Shown: in pieces, positions 1 to 6,644 of the stretch
How positions within the stretch are numbered: position 1 is the first letter of the stretch
How the letters are laid out: the number at the start of each line of letters is the position of its first letter
Notes under the pieces: generated by a model
Database searches by the model: none
The model's input: the letters and a program-made list of their open reading frames with translations, nothing else
What the model was told of the DNA's origin: nothing
Assembly: GCA_937891245.1 (NCBI GenBank)
Contig: CALAGB010000309.1
Coordinates: 1 to 10,957 of the forward strand
Reading direction: 5' to 3'
DNA: 10,957 nucleotides
Source: an uncultured Thermomicrobiales bacterium
GTDB taxonomy: Bacteria > Chloroflexota > Chloroflexia > Thermomicrobiales > Thermomicrobiaceae
Program-made: the position numbers and the translations under genes

Positions 1-91
1 GTTAGAAAATGCGATCGTGACCACCCGGGAAGGAATCTCGGACGCGACCCACGCGCATATCGATTTCTTGTTGAACGGACCTCGCCGTTGA
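1..91 (+). CDS. Probable C-terminal end of an unidentified upstream gene (partial)
   Basis: The frame with codons starting at position 2 is open from the left edge to a TGA at 89-91. It encodes about 29 residues ending in DFLLNGPRR. Its third codon positions are mostly G or C, like the real genes nearby. The stop lies 37 nt before the RodA/FtsW start on the same strand, so it would be the preceding gene of the same operon. A second frame is also open here, from position 1 to a TGA at 130-132. It uses rare-looking codons (AGA, AGG, TGC, TGT), so I consider it less likely, although its stop would overlap the next start. The product is not recognisable from this fragment. In actinobacterial loci of this type the gene before rodA is often a PP2C phosphatase or FHA protein, but nothing visible here confirms that. 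Confidence 0.4.
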   Translation, partial: LENAIVTTREGISDATHAHIDFLLNGPRR

Positions 92-128
92 ACGATCACC
101 ATAACCTGATCCCGGATTGTGATCCCGC

Positions 129-1436
129 ATGAGTGCGATCGTGCGCCGCTTCCGCTTCACTGAGTTCCAGTTGCTCGTCGCACCATCGTTGATGACGGTG
201 GTTGGCCTGTTGACGATCTTTCTGGCACGTACTGGTTCGTCACGTTGGACGTGGAGCGACATCTGGGTCAGCCTCGGCTATGTCGCGCTGATCTTCCTTA
301 TGACGATCTTCTTGAGCGCGACCGGCTTCAAAGGCGACCAGGTGCTCTTCCCAATTGTTGCCACGATCGCGGGCCTGGGTCTGCTCGAAATCGAACGCCT
401 GAATCCGGTGCTAAAAGCCGAAAACCCGAATCTGGCACACGTTGCCAGAAACCAGGTCGCCTATATCGCCGTCGGCCTCTTCTTGCTCTTGTTGATGATG
501 GTGTTCGTCAAGCGGCTCGACTGGCTGCGCCGCTATAAATATTCCCTGGGCTTTCTGGGATTGGCCATGATGGCCGCAACGGTCGTTTTTGGCACGGATA
601 TTAATGGTGCGCGCCTCTGGATCGATCTCAAGGTCGCTACCGTTCAACCGAGCGAGCTGGTCAAGGTCATTCTTGTTGTTTTTCTTGCCGCGTATCTCGA
701 CGATTACGGTGATTTGGTAGCCGGTTCCTACCGCTTCTTACGCTGGAATCTGCCTCCAATCCCCTACTTGCTGCCAATGTTTCTCATGTGGGCGGCGGCA
801 CTTGGGGTCGTCGTCTTACAGAACGACCTCGGCACCGCACTCCTGTTCTTCGGCATTTTCCTGGTCATGATCTACGTCGCGACGGCCCGGCTTTGGTATG
901 TCGTTGTCGGACTCTCGGCGTTTGCGATTGGCGTGTATGTTGCGTATCAGATGTTCGACCGCATCGCGGTTCGCGTGCAGAACTGGATCAACCCGTGGGC
1001 AGACCCGCTCGACAAGGGGTTTCAGCAAATTCAGGCCGAATACACGATGGCGGCCGGACATATCTTCGGCACCGGCCTCGGCTACGGGCATCCGCAATAC
1101 ATCCCGGCTGTTGAGACAGACTATATCTTTGCGGCACTCGCCGAAGAACTCGGGCTACTCGGAACGATCGCGATTCTCGCTCTCTATGTGTTGCTCGTGG
1201 CGCGAGGCTCGTTGATCGCATTGCGGGCGGACCGAGGTTTTCCGCAGCTGCTCGCTGTCGGACTAACGACCATTTTAGCCCTGCAAACACTCATTATCCT
1301 GGCCGGTGTCCTCCGCTTGATTCCGCTCACCGGGATCACGCTCCCATTTATCAGCGCCGGTGGGAGCTCGCTCTTGACGAACTTCATTATCGTCGGGCTC
1401 CTCTTACGCATCAGCGATGGATCGGTTAAGACATGA
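129..1436 (+). CDS. rodA: SEDS-family peptidoglycan glycosyltransferase, RodA/FtsW type
   Basis: This 435-residue integral membrane protein belongs to the SEDS family (FtsW/RodA/SpoVE), which polymerises lipid II into glycan strands with a partner class B PBP. About 12 hydrophobic segments are visible, at roughly 13-33, 45-66, 70-91, 109-127, 140-155, 175-193, 211-232, 237-256, 257-276, 346-365, 374-395 and 404-429. Family motifs present are NGARLWIDL (159-167), QPSEL (173-177), QNDLGTALLF (231-240) with D233 at the position of the catalytic aspartate, GTGLGYGHPQ (314-323), VETDYIFAALAEELGLLG (328-345), and the C-terminal LTGITLPFISAGGSS (400-414). About 12 segments rather than 10, and a class B PBP directly downstream, resemble actinobacterial RodA in rodA-pbpA loci; FtsW cannot be excluded. 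The ATG at 129 is used because an in-frame TGA lies just upstream at 120-122. No clear Shine-Dalgarno is visible. The stop overlaps the next start (ATGA). Confidence 0.93.
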   Translation: MSAIVRRFRFTEFQLLVAPSLMTVVGLLTIFLARTGSSRWTWSDIWVSLGYVALIFLMTIFLSATGFKGDQVLFPIVATIAGLGLLEIERLNPVLKAENPNLAHVARNQVAYIAVGLFLLLLMMVFVKRLDWLRRYKYSLGFLGLAMMAATVVFGTDINGARLWIDLKVATVQPSELVKVILVVFLAAYLDDYGDLVAGSYRFLRWNLPPIPYLLPMFLMWAAALGVVVLQNDLGTALLFFGIFLVMIYVATARLWYVVVGLSAFAIGVYVAYQMFDRIAVRVQNWINPWADPLDKGFQQIQAEYTMAAGHIFGTGLGYGHPQYIPAVETDYIFAALAEELGLLGTIAILALYVLLVARGSLIALRADRGFPQLLAVGLTTILALQTLIILAGVLRLIPLTGITLPFISAGGSSLLTNFIIVGLLLRISDGSVKT

Positions 1437-3112
1437 GCGGTTTTTTTCGCGCCTCTGCCTTTTTCGCGGCTACGATTCTCCTCACGTTCGGAATGATCGT
1501 AACGAAAGGTCACTCGTCGCGCACCTGGTTCTTTCTGTGGTTGGCTATGTTGTTCGTGGCATCCGTGCTGATTACGGTTGCCGTCTGGCCACGATTGCCA
1601 CGAACGATTCCAGCGACGCAACGTACGATCGCTCATGGCGCCACACTGTTTATGGTCGGGTTCCTCGTACTGGGCGTTCAGCTCGCACGGGTTCAGGTAG
1701 CCGATAGCGCGATTATCAGCGAGCGCACGCATTCTGATGCCGGCAATGTTGACGTGCAGGATCCTCGACACCGGTTAATGGCGTCCGAGGTTCAGCGGGG
1801 AAGTATCTTCACGAGTGACGGGAAGGTCGTAGCGCAGACCGACAAGAACCCCGACGGCAGCTTTATTCGCAGCTATCCGGACCCGGCGACTGCGTATTTG
1901 GCCGGCTATTATTCTCCGCTTCTCTACGGCAGCAGCAATCTGGAGGCGGCGTATGATAGCGAGTTGATGGGCGAATCGGGAGGCAATCCGATCACACAAT
2001 GGCTCGACGGCATTCTCCATCGAGATCGCCGTGGCTATGACCTGACCCTCTCGGTAAATCAGGACGTGCAGGATCAGGCGAATCAGCTACTGGGCAATCA
2101 ACGTGGCGCCGCGATCGTCATGAACGCGAAGACGGGCGCGATCGTGGCGATGGCCAGCACACCGAACTTTGACCCGAACAAGCTCTACGTCAACGAAGGC
2201 CCGCAAATTAACGCCGAGACGGATACCGCCAAAGCCTACTGGGAGCAGCTCACCTCGCAGCAAGATTCGCCGCTGCTGCTCCGTCCGACCCAGGGCCTCT
2301 ATATTCCCGGCTCGATTTTCAAGACGGTAACGGCCTCCGCCGCGCTCCAGTCGGGCGTTGCTCAACCCGATACGGTCTATCGCGACGAGGGTGCGCTGAC
2401 CGTTGGCTCGCGGGTGATCCCCGAGGAGAATCGACCGGACAACAATCGTATCGACTACACGCTGACCGACGCATATGGCTGGTCGCTCAACGTCGTCTTT
2501 GCTCAGATCGGATTACAGATCGGTCCGCAGCGTATGCAGGAGTTTGCCCAGAAGTTTGGGTTTGGCTCCGACATTCCGTTCGAGCTTCCGGTCGCAATCA
2601 GCGAGCTTGATGCCGATCCGAGCTTCCTGTCCGATCAGGCATCGCTGGCCGTGACCGCGTTTGGCCAGGGGCAAATCCAGGCGACCCCGCTGCAAATGGC
2701 GCTGATCGCCGACGCGGTCGCGAACGGCGGTACGATGATGGAACCGTATCTCGTCCAGAAAATCAGCGACGAGAAGGGAACGACACTTTCCACGAACTCG
2801 CCGTCGAGCTGGCAACGTGCGATCGATGAGAAGACCGCGAGTCAGATGCAGCAGATCATGATCAACTCAGTGCAAAACGGCTATGCGTCTGGCGCCCAGA
2901 TTCCCGGTTACGTCGTCGGCGGAAAGACCGGCACCGCAGAGGTTGGCGGAGACAAGCAGCCAAATTCGTGGTTTATCGGCTTTGCCGGTAAGACCGACCC
3001 GGAGTACGTCGTCGCTGTGGTCGTAGAGAATGGCGGCGAAGGGACGAAAGTCGCGCTGCCGATCGCGCACCAGCTCCTACAGACTGCTCTCCAGCTCGAC
3101 GAGACGAAGTAG
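1433..3112 (+). CDS. pbpA: Class B penicillin-binding protein (D,D-transpeptidase), PbpA/FtsI-like
   Basis: This 559-residue transpeptidase cross-links peptidoglycan stem peptides outside the membrane, using glycan made by the RodA/FtsW protein encoded just before it. All three penicillin-binding motifs are present: SxxK as PGSIFK with S294 and K297, SxN as S351-L352-N353, and KTG at 498-500 within GGKTGTAEV. A conserved class B element, EVQRGSIFTSDGKVVAQT, lies at 119-136. The short pedestal covers roughly 90-205 and the transpeptidase domain roughly 220-555. The N-terminus is unusual. It has three hydrophobic segments (about 4-24, 32-52 and 68-88), where class B PBPs normally have a single anchor. 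The ATG at 1433 overlaps the upstream TGA by four bases, implying translational coupling. A terminator follows 54 nt after the stop. The general family is certain; pbpA rather than ftsI is inferred from the RodA-like neighbour. Confidence 0.92.
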   Translation: MSGFFRASAFFAATILLTFGMIVTKGHSSRTWFFLWLAMLFVASVLITVAVWPRLPRTIPATQRTIAHGATLFMVGFLVLGVQLARVQVADSAIISERTHSDAGNVDVQDPRHRLMASEVQRGSIFTSDGKVVAQTDKNPDGSFIRSYPDPATAYLAGYYSPLLYGSSNLEAAYDSELMGESGGNPITQWLDGILHRDRRGYDLTLSVNQDVQDQANQLLGNQRGAAIVMNAKTGAIVAMASTPNFDPNKLYVNEGPQINAETDTAKAYWEQLTSQQDSPLLLRPTQGLYIPGSIFKTVTASAALQSGVAQPDTVYRDEGALTVGSRVIPEENRPDNNRIDYTLTDAYGWSLNVVFAQIGLQIGPQRMQEFAQKFGFGSDIPFELPVAISELDADPSFLSDQASLAVTAFGQGQIQATPLQMALIADAVANGGTMMEPYLVQKISDEKGTTLSTNSPSSWQRAIDEKTASQMQQIMINSVQNGYASGAQIPGYVVGGKTGTAEVGGDKQPNSWFIGFAGKTDPEYVVAVVVENGGEGTKVALPIAHQLLQTALQLDETK

Positions 3113-3165
3113 ACGTTCCCCGAACTGACCCGGCGACATCACCATCACCTACATGAATTCCCGGA

Positions 3166-3196
3166 GGCCGTTTTCCGGAATCGGGAACGGCCTTTT
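3166..3196 (+). terminator. Rho-independent terminator after the penicillin-binding protein gene
   Basis: GGCCGTT (3166-3172) pairs with AACGGCC (3186-3192). The stem continues inward, with one bulged T, through TCCG/CGGG around a GAAT loop, and is followed by TTTT (3193-3196). It lies 54 nt past the PBP stop and ahead of the next promoter, so it should end the rodA-pbpA transcript. The U tract is short. Confidence 0.75.
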
Positions 3197-3251
3197 GCGG
3201 CATGATCGTACCCCGCCTCAAAACGCGTCGTCGCGGCAGCCTGTGACGCGA

Positions 3252-3290
3252 TTTTCGCCTGAGAACGCGATTTTTGGTATACTTACAGGG
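3252..3290 (+). promoter_or_regulatory. Extended -10 promoter for the metallopeptidase-gyrB-plsX unit
   Basis: TATACT at 3278-3283 differs by one base from the TATAAT consensus and is preceded by TG plus one base (3275-3277), giving an extended -10 element. No good -35 hexamer lies at the right distance (TCGCCT at 3255-3260), which is common for extended -10 promoters. Transcription would start near 3290. The site lies between the terminator and the next gene. It also argues against a start codon at 3290, which would leave almost no leader. Confidence 0.6.
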
Positions 3291-3313
3291 TGTGCGAGAC
3301 GCTGGAGGAGCCT

Positions 3314-3685
3314 GTGAATTCGAGTCGGTTGACGTTCGAAGACCTGGTTTCGGAGGCGCTCGATGGTCTCCCCGACGCCTTTCTGAAGGCGATGGATAAC
3401 CTGGAGATCGTGGTTGAGCCGGAACCGCGCGACGAACATCGAAGACGACTCGCCCCGGCTGGCTCCACGCTTCTTGGGCTCTACGAGGGAGTGCCCAAGA
3501 CCGCTCGTACATCCGGGTATGGACTCGTGGTGCCGGACAAGATAACGATTTTCGAGGGACCAATCCGCCGGCTGGCTGATGACGACGAGGCGTTGAAGCG
3601 GCTCGTCCAGCGAACGGTGGTTCATGAGATCGCCCATCATTTTGGCATCTCTGACGATCGCTTGCGAGAACTTGGTGCGTACTGA
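3314..3685 (+). CDS. Zincin_1-family (DUF1025) small metallopeptidase
   Basis: This small soluble protein (123 residues from the GTG at 3314) matches the Zincin_1/DUF1025 family of predicted minimal zinc proteases. The hallmark segment LLGLYEGVPKTARTSGYG lies at about 53-70, followed by LPDrItIF-like VPDKITIFEGPI (73-84). The zinc-binding sequence TVVHEIAHHFGISDDRL begins at residue 101, with H104, E105 and H108 forming HExxH. The whole reads HExxHxxGxxD, so D114 could be the third ligand. The substrate is unknown and there is no signal peptide, so it is probably cytoplasmic. I chose GTG 3314 because GGAGGAG (3304-3310) sits 3-5 nt upstream. An in-frame GTG at 3290 would add 8 residues but falls on the predicted transcription start. 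The stop directly abuts the next possible start codon. The family call is strong; physiological function is unknown. Confidence 0.85.
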   Translation: MNSSRLTFEDLVSEALDGLPDAFLKAMDNLEIVVEPEPRDEHRRRLAPAGSTLLGLYEGVPKTARTSGYGLVVPDKITIFEGPIRRLADDDEALKRLVQRTVVHEIAHHFGISDDRLRELGAY

Positions 3686-4690
3686 GTGCTCGATCGTGAG
3701 GTAAACGAGCGTATGGCATGGCCGCGCAGTGGCCGAGATGACGTCGCAGTAGAGCAATCGCCCGGCGTAATCGAAACGGTTGGAAACGCGTTTGTACTGC
3801 TGAACAAACGACCGTACTTACTCATACCGCCGGTGCTCCTTGATATTTTTCTCTGGCTTGGGGCGCGACTTTCGCTGAAGCCATTGACCGATACCCTTGT
3901 CGGCTGGGTTCAGGGATCATCGTCCGTCGATAGCACGACGATCGATCAGCTGCATTCGATCGGGAAGTCATTTAACCTGTTCGAGCTTCTGGCGGTGACC
4001 ACGCCGACCTTCGTGACGCAGATCGGGGCCGATGCGCTCGCCGGGGCATCGCACCAGACGATCGAGGGCCTGCAATGGTGGCTGCTTCTGCTGGCCGGAT
4101 TTGGCCTGTTGCTCGCCGGACTGGCGATCGGGATGGCCTACCTGACGCTCCTCGGCTTTCTGGTGCGTGGCGAGGGCATAACGATCGCCCCGTATAGCTC
4201 GGCGACGCTGAAGAACGTCGCGCGGACATATGCGTATTACCTGCTTCTGCTCGGACTGATGTTGTTGATTCTCTTCCCGCTCGTGCTGCTCTCCGGAGCG
4301 ATGCTTATCTTCGGCATCAGCATCGTCCCGATCGTGACGCTGTTGGTAGCCCTGGCAGCGATGTGGGCGTACGTGCTGCTCTTTTTCGCGCAGGATGCCA
4401 TCGTCATGTCGCAAGCGGGTCCTGCCAGGGCGATCTATCTCAGCTACAACGTTGTGCGTTCGAATTTCTGGCCCTGTATCGGCCTCATCGTCGTCTCCCT
4501 CGTTTTGCAGATCGGGACGCCGCTCGCGCTCGTAGCCTTAACCCGTGCGCCGCTCGGCGTGCCGCTCGCGTTCATTTTGCATGCGTACATACTCACCGGG
4601 GTGGCGGTGGCCGCATTGCTCTTTTATCGGGATCGCGCGAAGAAGTTGCGCGCCCCCAGGTTGCCGGTTGCTTCGGATCCCGCCAGTTGA
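3686..4690 (+). CDS. Multi-pass membrane protein of unknown function
   Basis: This protein has up to 334 residues and I do not recognise it as a characterised family. About 30-40 cytoplasmic-looking residues precede a first hydrophobic segment at about 43-62. A polar stretch follows (65-128). The remaining hydrophobic segments lie at about 131-160 (possibly two), 183-209, 211-235, 262-285 and 289-313, giving roughly six to seven TM helices, and the tail is basic (RDRAKKLRAPR). The alternation of long hydrophobic segments with short loops, and the SYNVVRSNFWP segment at 253-263, recall DUF-type membrane proteins related to the membrane domain of glycerophosphodiester phosphodiesterases. That resemblance is by eye only. 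The GTG at 3686 abuts the metallopeptidase stop. An ATG at 3713 (GAGG 11 nt upstream) is an equally possible start and would remove 9 residues. The gene ends 13 nt before gyrB, so it is very likely in the same operon. Confidence 0.8.
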   Translation: MLDREVNERMAWPRSGRDDVAVEQSPGVIETVGNAFVLLNKRPYLLIPPVLLDIFLWLGARLSLKPLTDTLVGWVQGSSSVDSTTIDQLHSIGKSFNLFELLAVTTPTFVTQIGADALAGASHQTIEGLQWWLLLLAGFGLLLAGLAIGMAYLTLLGFLVRGEGITIAPYSSATLKNVARTYAYYLLLLGLMLLILFPLVLLSGAMLIFGISIVPIVTLLVALAAMWAYVLLFFAQDAIVMSQAGPARAIYLSYNVVRSNFWPCIGLIVVSLVLQIGTPLALVALTRAPLGVPLAFILHAYILTGVAVAALLFYRDRAKKLRAPRLPVASDPAS

Positions 4691-4703
4691 AAGGTTCAAT
4701 CAC

Positions 4704-6617
4704 GTGGCTGACATAACTGTTTCTCATTACACCGCCGCTGATATTCAGGTGCTCGAAGGTCTGGAAGCTGTGCGCCGGCGGCCAGGAATGTACATCGGGA
4801 GCACCGATTCGCGCGGACTGCATCACCTGGTTTATGAGATTGTCGATAACAGTGTCGACGAGGCAATCGCGGGCTATTGCGACCATATCGACGTGACAAT
4901 TCGGGCCGATGGATCAGTCTGGGTCAAAGACAATGGCCGCGGAATACCGGTCGACAAACACCAAAAGACCGGGAAGTCGGCGCTCGAAGTCATCATGACG
5001 GTCCTGCATGCCGGCGGGAAATTTGGTGGCGGTGGCTACAAGGTTTCCGGCGGCTTGCACGGGGTCGGTGCATCGGTCGTCAATGCCCTCTCCGAGTGGG
5101 TGAAGGTGGATGTTCGCAAGGACGGCGTCGTCTACCGGCAGACGTATCAGCGCGGCGTGCCGGACGGGCCGGTGGAGCCGATCGGCGAAACGACGCCCGA
5201 CGATCACGGTACGACGACGACCTTCCTGGCCGATTCGTCGATCTTCAACACGCTCGACTATGACTACGAAACGCTGCTCCAGCGCTTCCGTGAGACAGCG
5301 TACCTGACGCGCGGACTCGGAATCCGCTTTCGGGATGAACGTCTCGACCGCGAAATGTCGTTTTACTTTGATGGCGGCATTATTTCGTACGTGCGGCATC
5401 TGAATCGGAACAAACAGCCGGTCCATCCGAAGCCGTTTTACGTGAGCCGCGAGGCCGGTGACTCGCTCGTGGAAGTCGCGCTGCAGTACAACGCGGGCTA
5501 TGCGGAATCAACCCATACGTTCGCGAACAACATCAACACGGTTGATGGTGGGACGCACTTGACCGGCTTCAAGGCGGCACTCACGCGCACGATCAACGAT
5601 TACGCGCGCAAGAACGGTTTTCTGAAGGAAACCGACGAGAACCTGAGCGGTGAGGATGTGCGTGAAGGGCTGACCGCGATCGTCAGCGTGAAGCTGCCCG
5701 AGCCGCAGTTCGAGGGCCAGACGAAGGGGAAACTCGGAAACGCCGAGGTCGCCGGTCAGGTCCAATCGGTCGTGAACGATAGCCTGGCGACGTATCTGAC
5801 CGAAAATCCGTCGGTCGCCCGACGCATCGTTGAGAAGTGCGTTTTTGCCTCACGAGCGCGTGAAGCGGCGCGCAAGGCGCGTGAGCTCGTGCAGCGCAAG
5901 GGAAGCCTCGATACGTTCAGTTTGCCGGGCAAGCTGGCCGACTGCAGTGAGCGCGATCCGTCGCGAGCCGAACTCTATATCGTCGAGGGCGACTCTGCCG
6001 GTGGCTCCGCCAAGCAGGGGCGTGACCGTCGCTTCCAGGCGGTGCTTCCGTTGCGTGGCAAGATCCTGAACGTCGAGAAGGCCCGCCTGGACAAGATGCT
6101 GCAGAACGAAGAGATTCGGGTCCTCGTCACGGCACTCGGGACCTCGATCGGCGATCAGTTCGATGCGTCGAAGTTGCGCTATCATCGGATCGTGCTGATG
6201 ACCGATGCCGACGTCGACGGCGCCCACATTCGGACGCTTCTGCTGACCTTCTTCTTCCGGCATCTCGAGGATCTTATCAGCGACGGTCGCCTCTTTATCG
6301 CGCAGCCGCCGCTCTATCGAATGCAAAGCGGGCGCGAAACGCACTACGTCTATTCGGATAACGTGCGTGACGAACTGATTCAGGCGAACCCGAACCGGAA
6401 GTGGGATATCCAGCGCTTCAAGGGCCTGGGCGAAATGAACGCGGAGCAGCTCTGGGACACCACGATGGACCCGGAGCAGCGTACACTTCTTCAGGTAACG
6501 GTGGATGATGCCGTGCGAGCAGACGAGACGTTCGACATGCTCATGGGGAGCGCGGTACCACCAAGAAAGCGATTCATTCAGACGCACGCCCGAGAGGTGC
6601 AAAACCTCGACGTCTAA
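4704..6617 (+). CDS. gyrB: DNA gyrase subunit B
   Basis: GyrB carries the ATPase and TOPRIM domains of gyrase, the type IIA topoisomerase that introduces negative supercoils together with GyrA. The protein has 637 residues, the short form without the E. coli-type insert. The GHKL ATPase domain (about 15-220) has E45 and N49 in YEIVDNSVDEA, D76 in VKDNGRGIP, and the nucleotide lid around GGLHGVGASVVNALSEW (116-132). The transducer domain has the QTK loop at 339-341. TOPRIM motifs are IVEGDSAGGSAKQGR (426-440), PLRGKILNVEKA (449-460) and DADVDGAHIR (501-510). The end, FIQTHAREVQNLDV, is GyrB-like rather than ParE-like. The GTG at 4704 is chosen because the family sequence begins here (LEGLEAVRRRPGMYIG at 17-32) and GAAAGG lies 9 nt upstream. 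The frame is open further upstream, but that part overlaps the preceding membrane protein gene. gyrA is not in the window. Confidence 0.97.
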   Translation: MADITVSHYTAADIQVLEGLEAVRRRPGMYIGSTDSRGLHHLVYEIVDNSVDEAIAGYCDHIDVTIRADGSVWVKDNGRGIPVDKHQKTGKSALEVIMTVLHAGGKFGGGGYKVSGGLHGVGASVVNALSEWVKVDVRKDGVVYRQTYQRGVPDGPVEPIGETTPDDHGTTTTFLADSSIFNTLDYDYETLLQRFRETAYLTRGLGIRFRDERLDREMSFYFDGGIISYVRHLNRNKQPVHPKPFYVSREAGDSLVEVALQYNAGYAESTHTFANNINTVDGGTHLTGFKAALTRTINDYARKNGFLKETDENLSGEDVREGLTAIVSVKLPEPQFEGQTKGKLGNAEVAGQVQSVVNDSLATYLTENPSVARRIVEKCVFASRAREAARKARELVQRKGSLDTFSLPGKLADCSERDPSRAELYIVEGDSAGGSAKQGRDRRFQAVLPLRGKILNVEKARLDKMLQNEEIRVLVTALGTSIGDQFDASKLRYHRIVLMTDADVDGAHIRTLLLTFFFRHLEDLISDGRLFIAQPPLYRMQSGRETHYVYSDNVRDELIQANPNRKWDIQRFKGLGEMNAEQLWDTTMDPEQRTLLQVTVDDAVRADETFDMLMGSAVPPRKRFIQTHAREVQNLDV

Positions 6618-6644
6618 CCGGACGACAAGAGAAAGTCAGATTTC

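Noticed and set aside
3113..3250. Small gene between the penicillin-binding protein and the metallopeptidase
   Set aside because: No open frame with a ribosome binding site was seen; the stretch holds a terminator and the following promoter.
2973..3719. Long minus-strand open frame of 248 codons opposite the pbpA end and the metallopeptidase
   Set aside because: The translation is rich in R, P and S with no family features, spans the terminator and promoter of the plus-strand genes, and lies opposite well-supported genes.
4545..4703. Upstream extension of the gyrB reading frame by 53 codons
   Set aside because: It overlaps the end of the membrane protein gene in another frame, reads as arginine/cysteine-rich shadow sequence, and the GTG at 4704 has a Shine-Dalgarno-like GAAAGG and matches the family start.
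5850..6602. 250-codon minus-strand open frame inside gyrB
   Set aside because: It is a codon-bias shadow of the GyrB frame, with no recognisable domain and no ribosome binding site of note.
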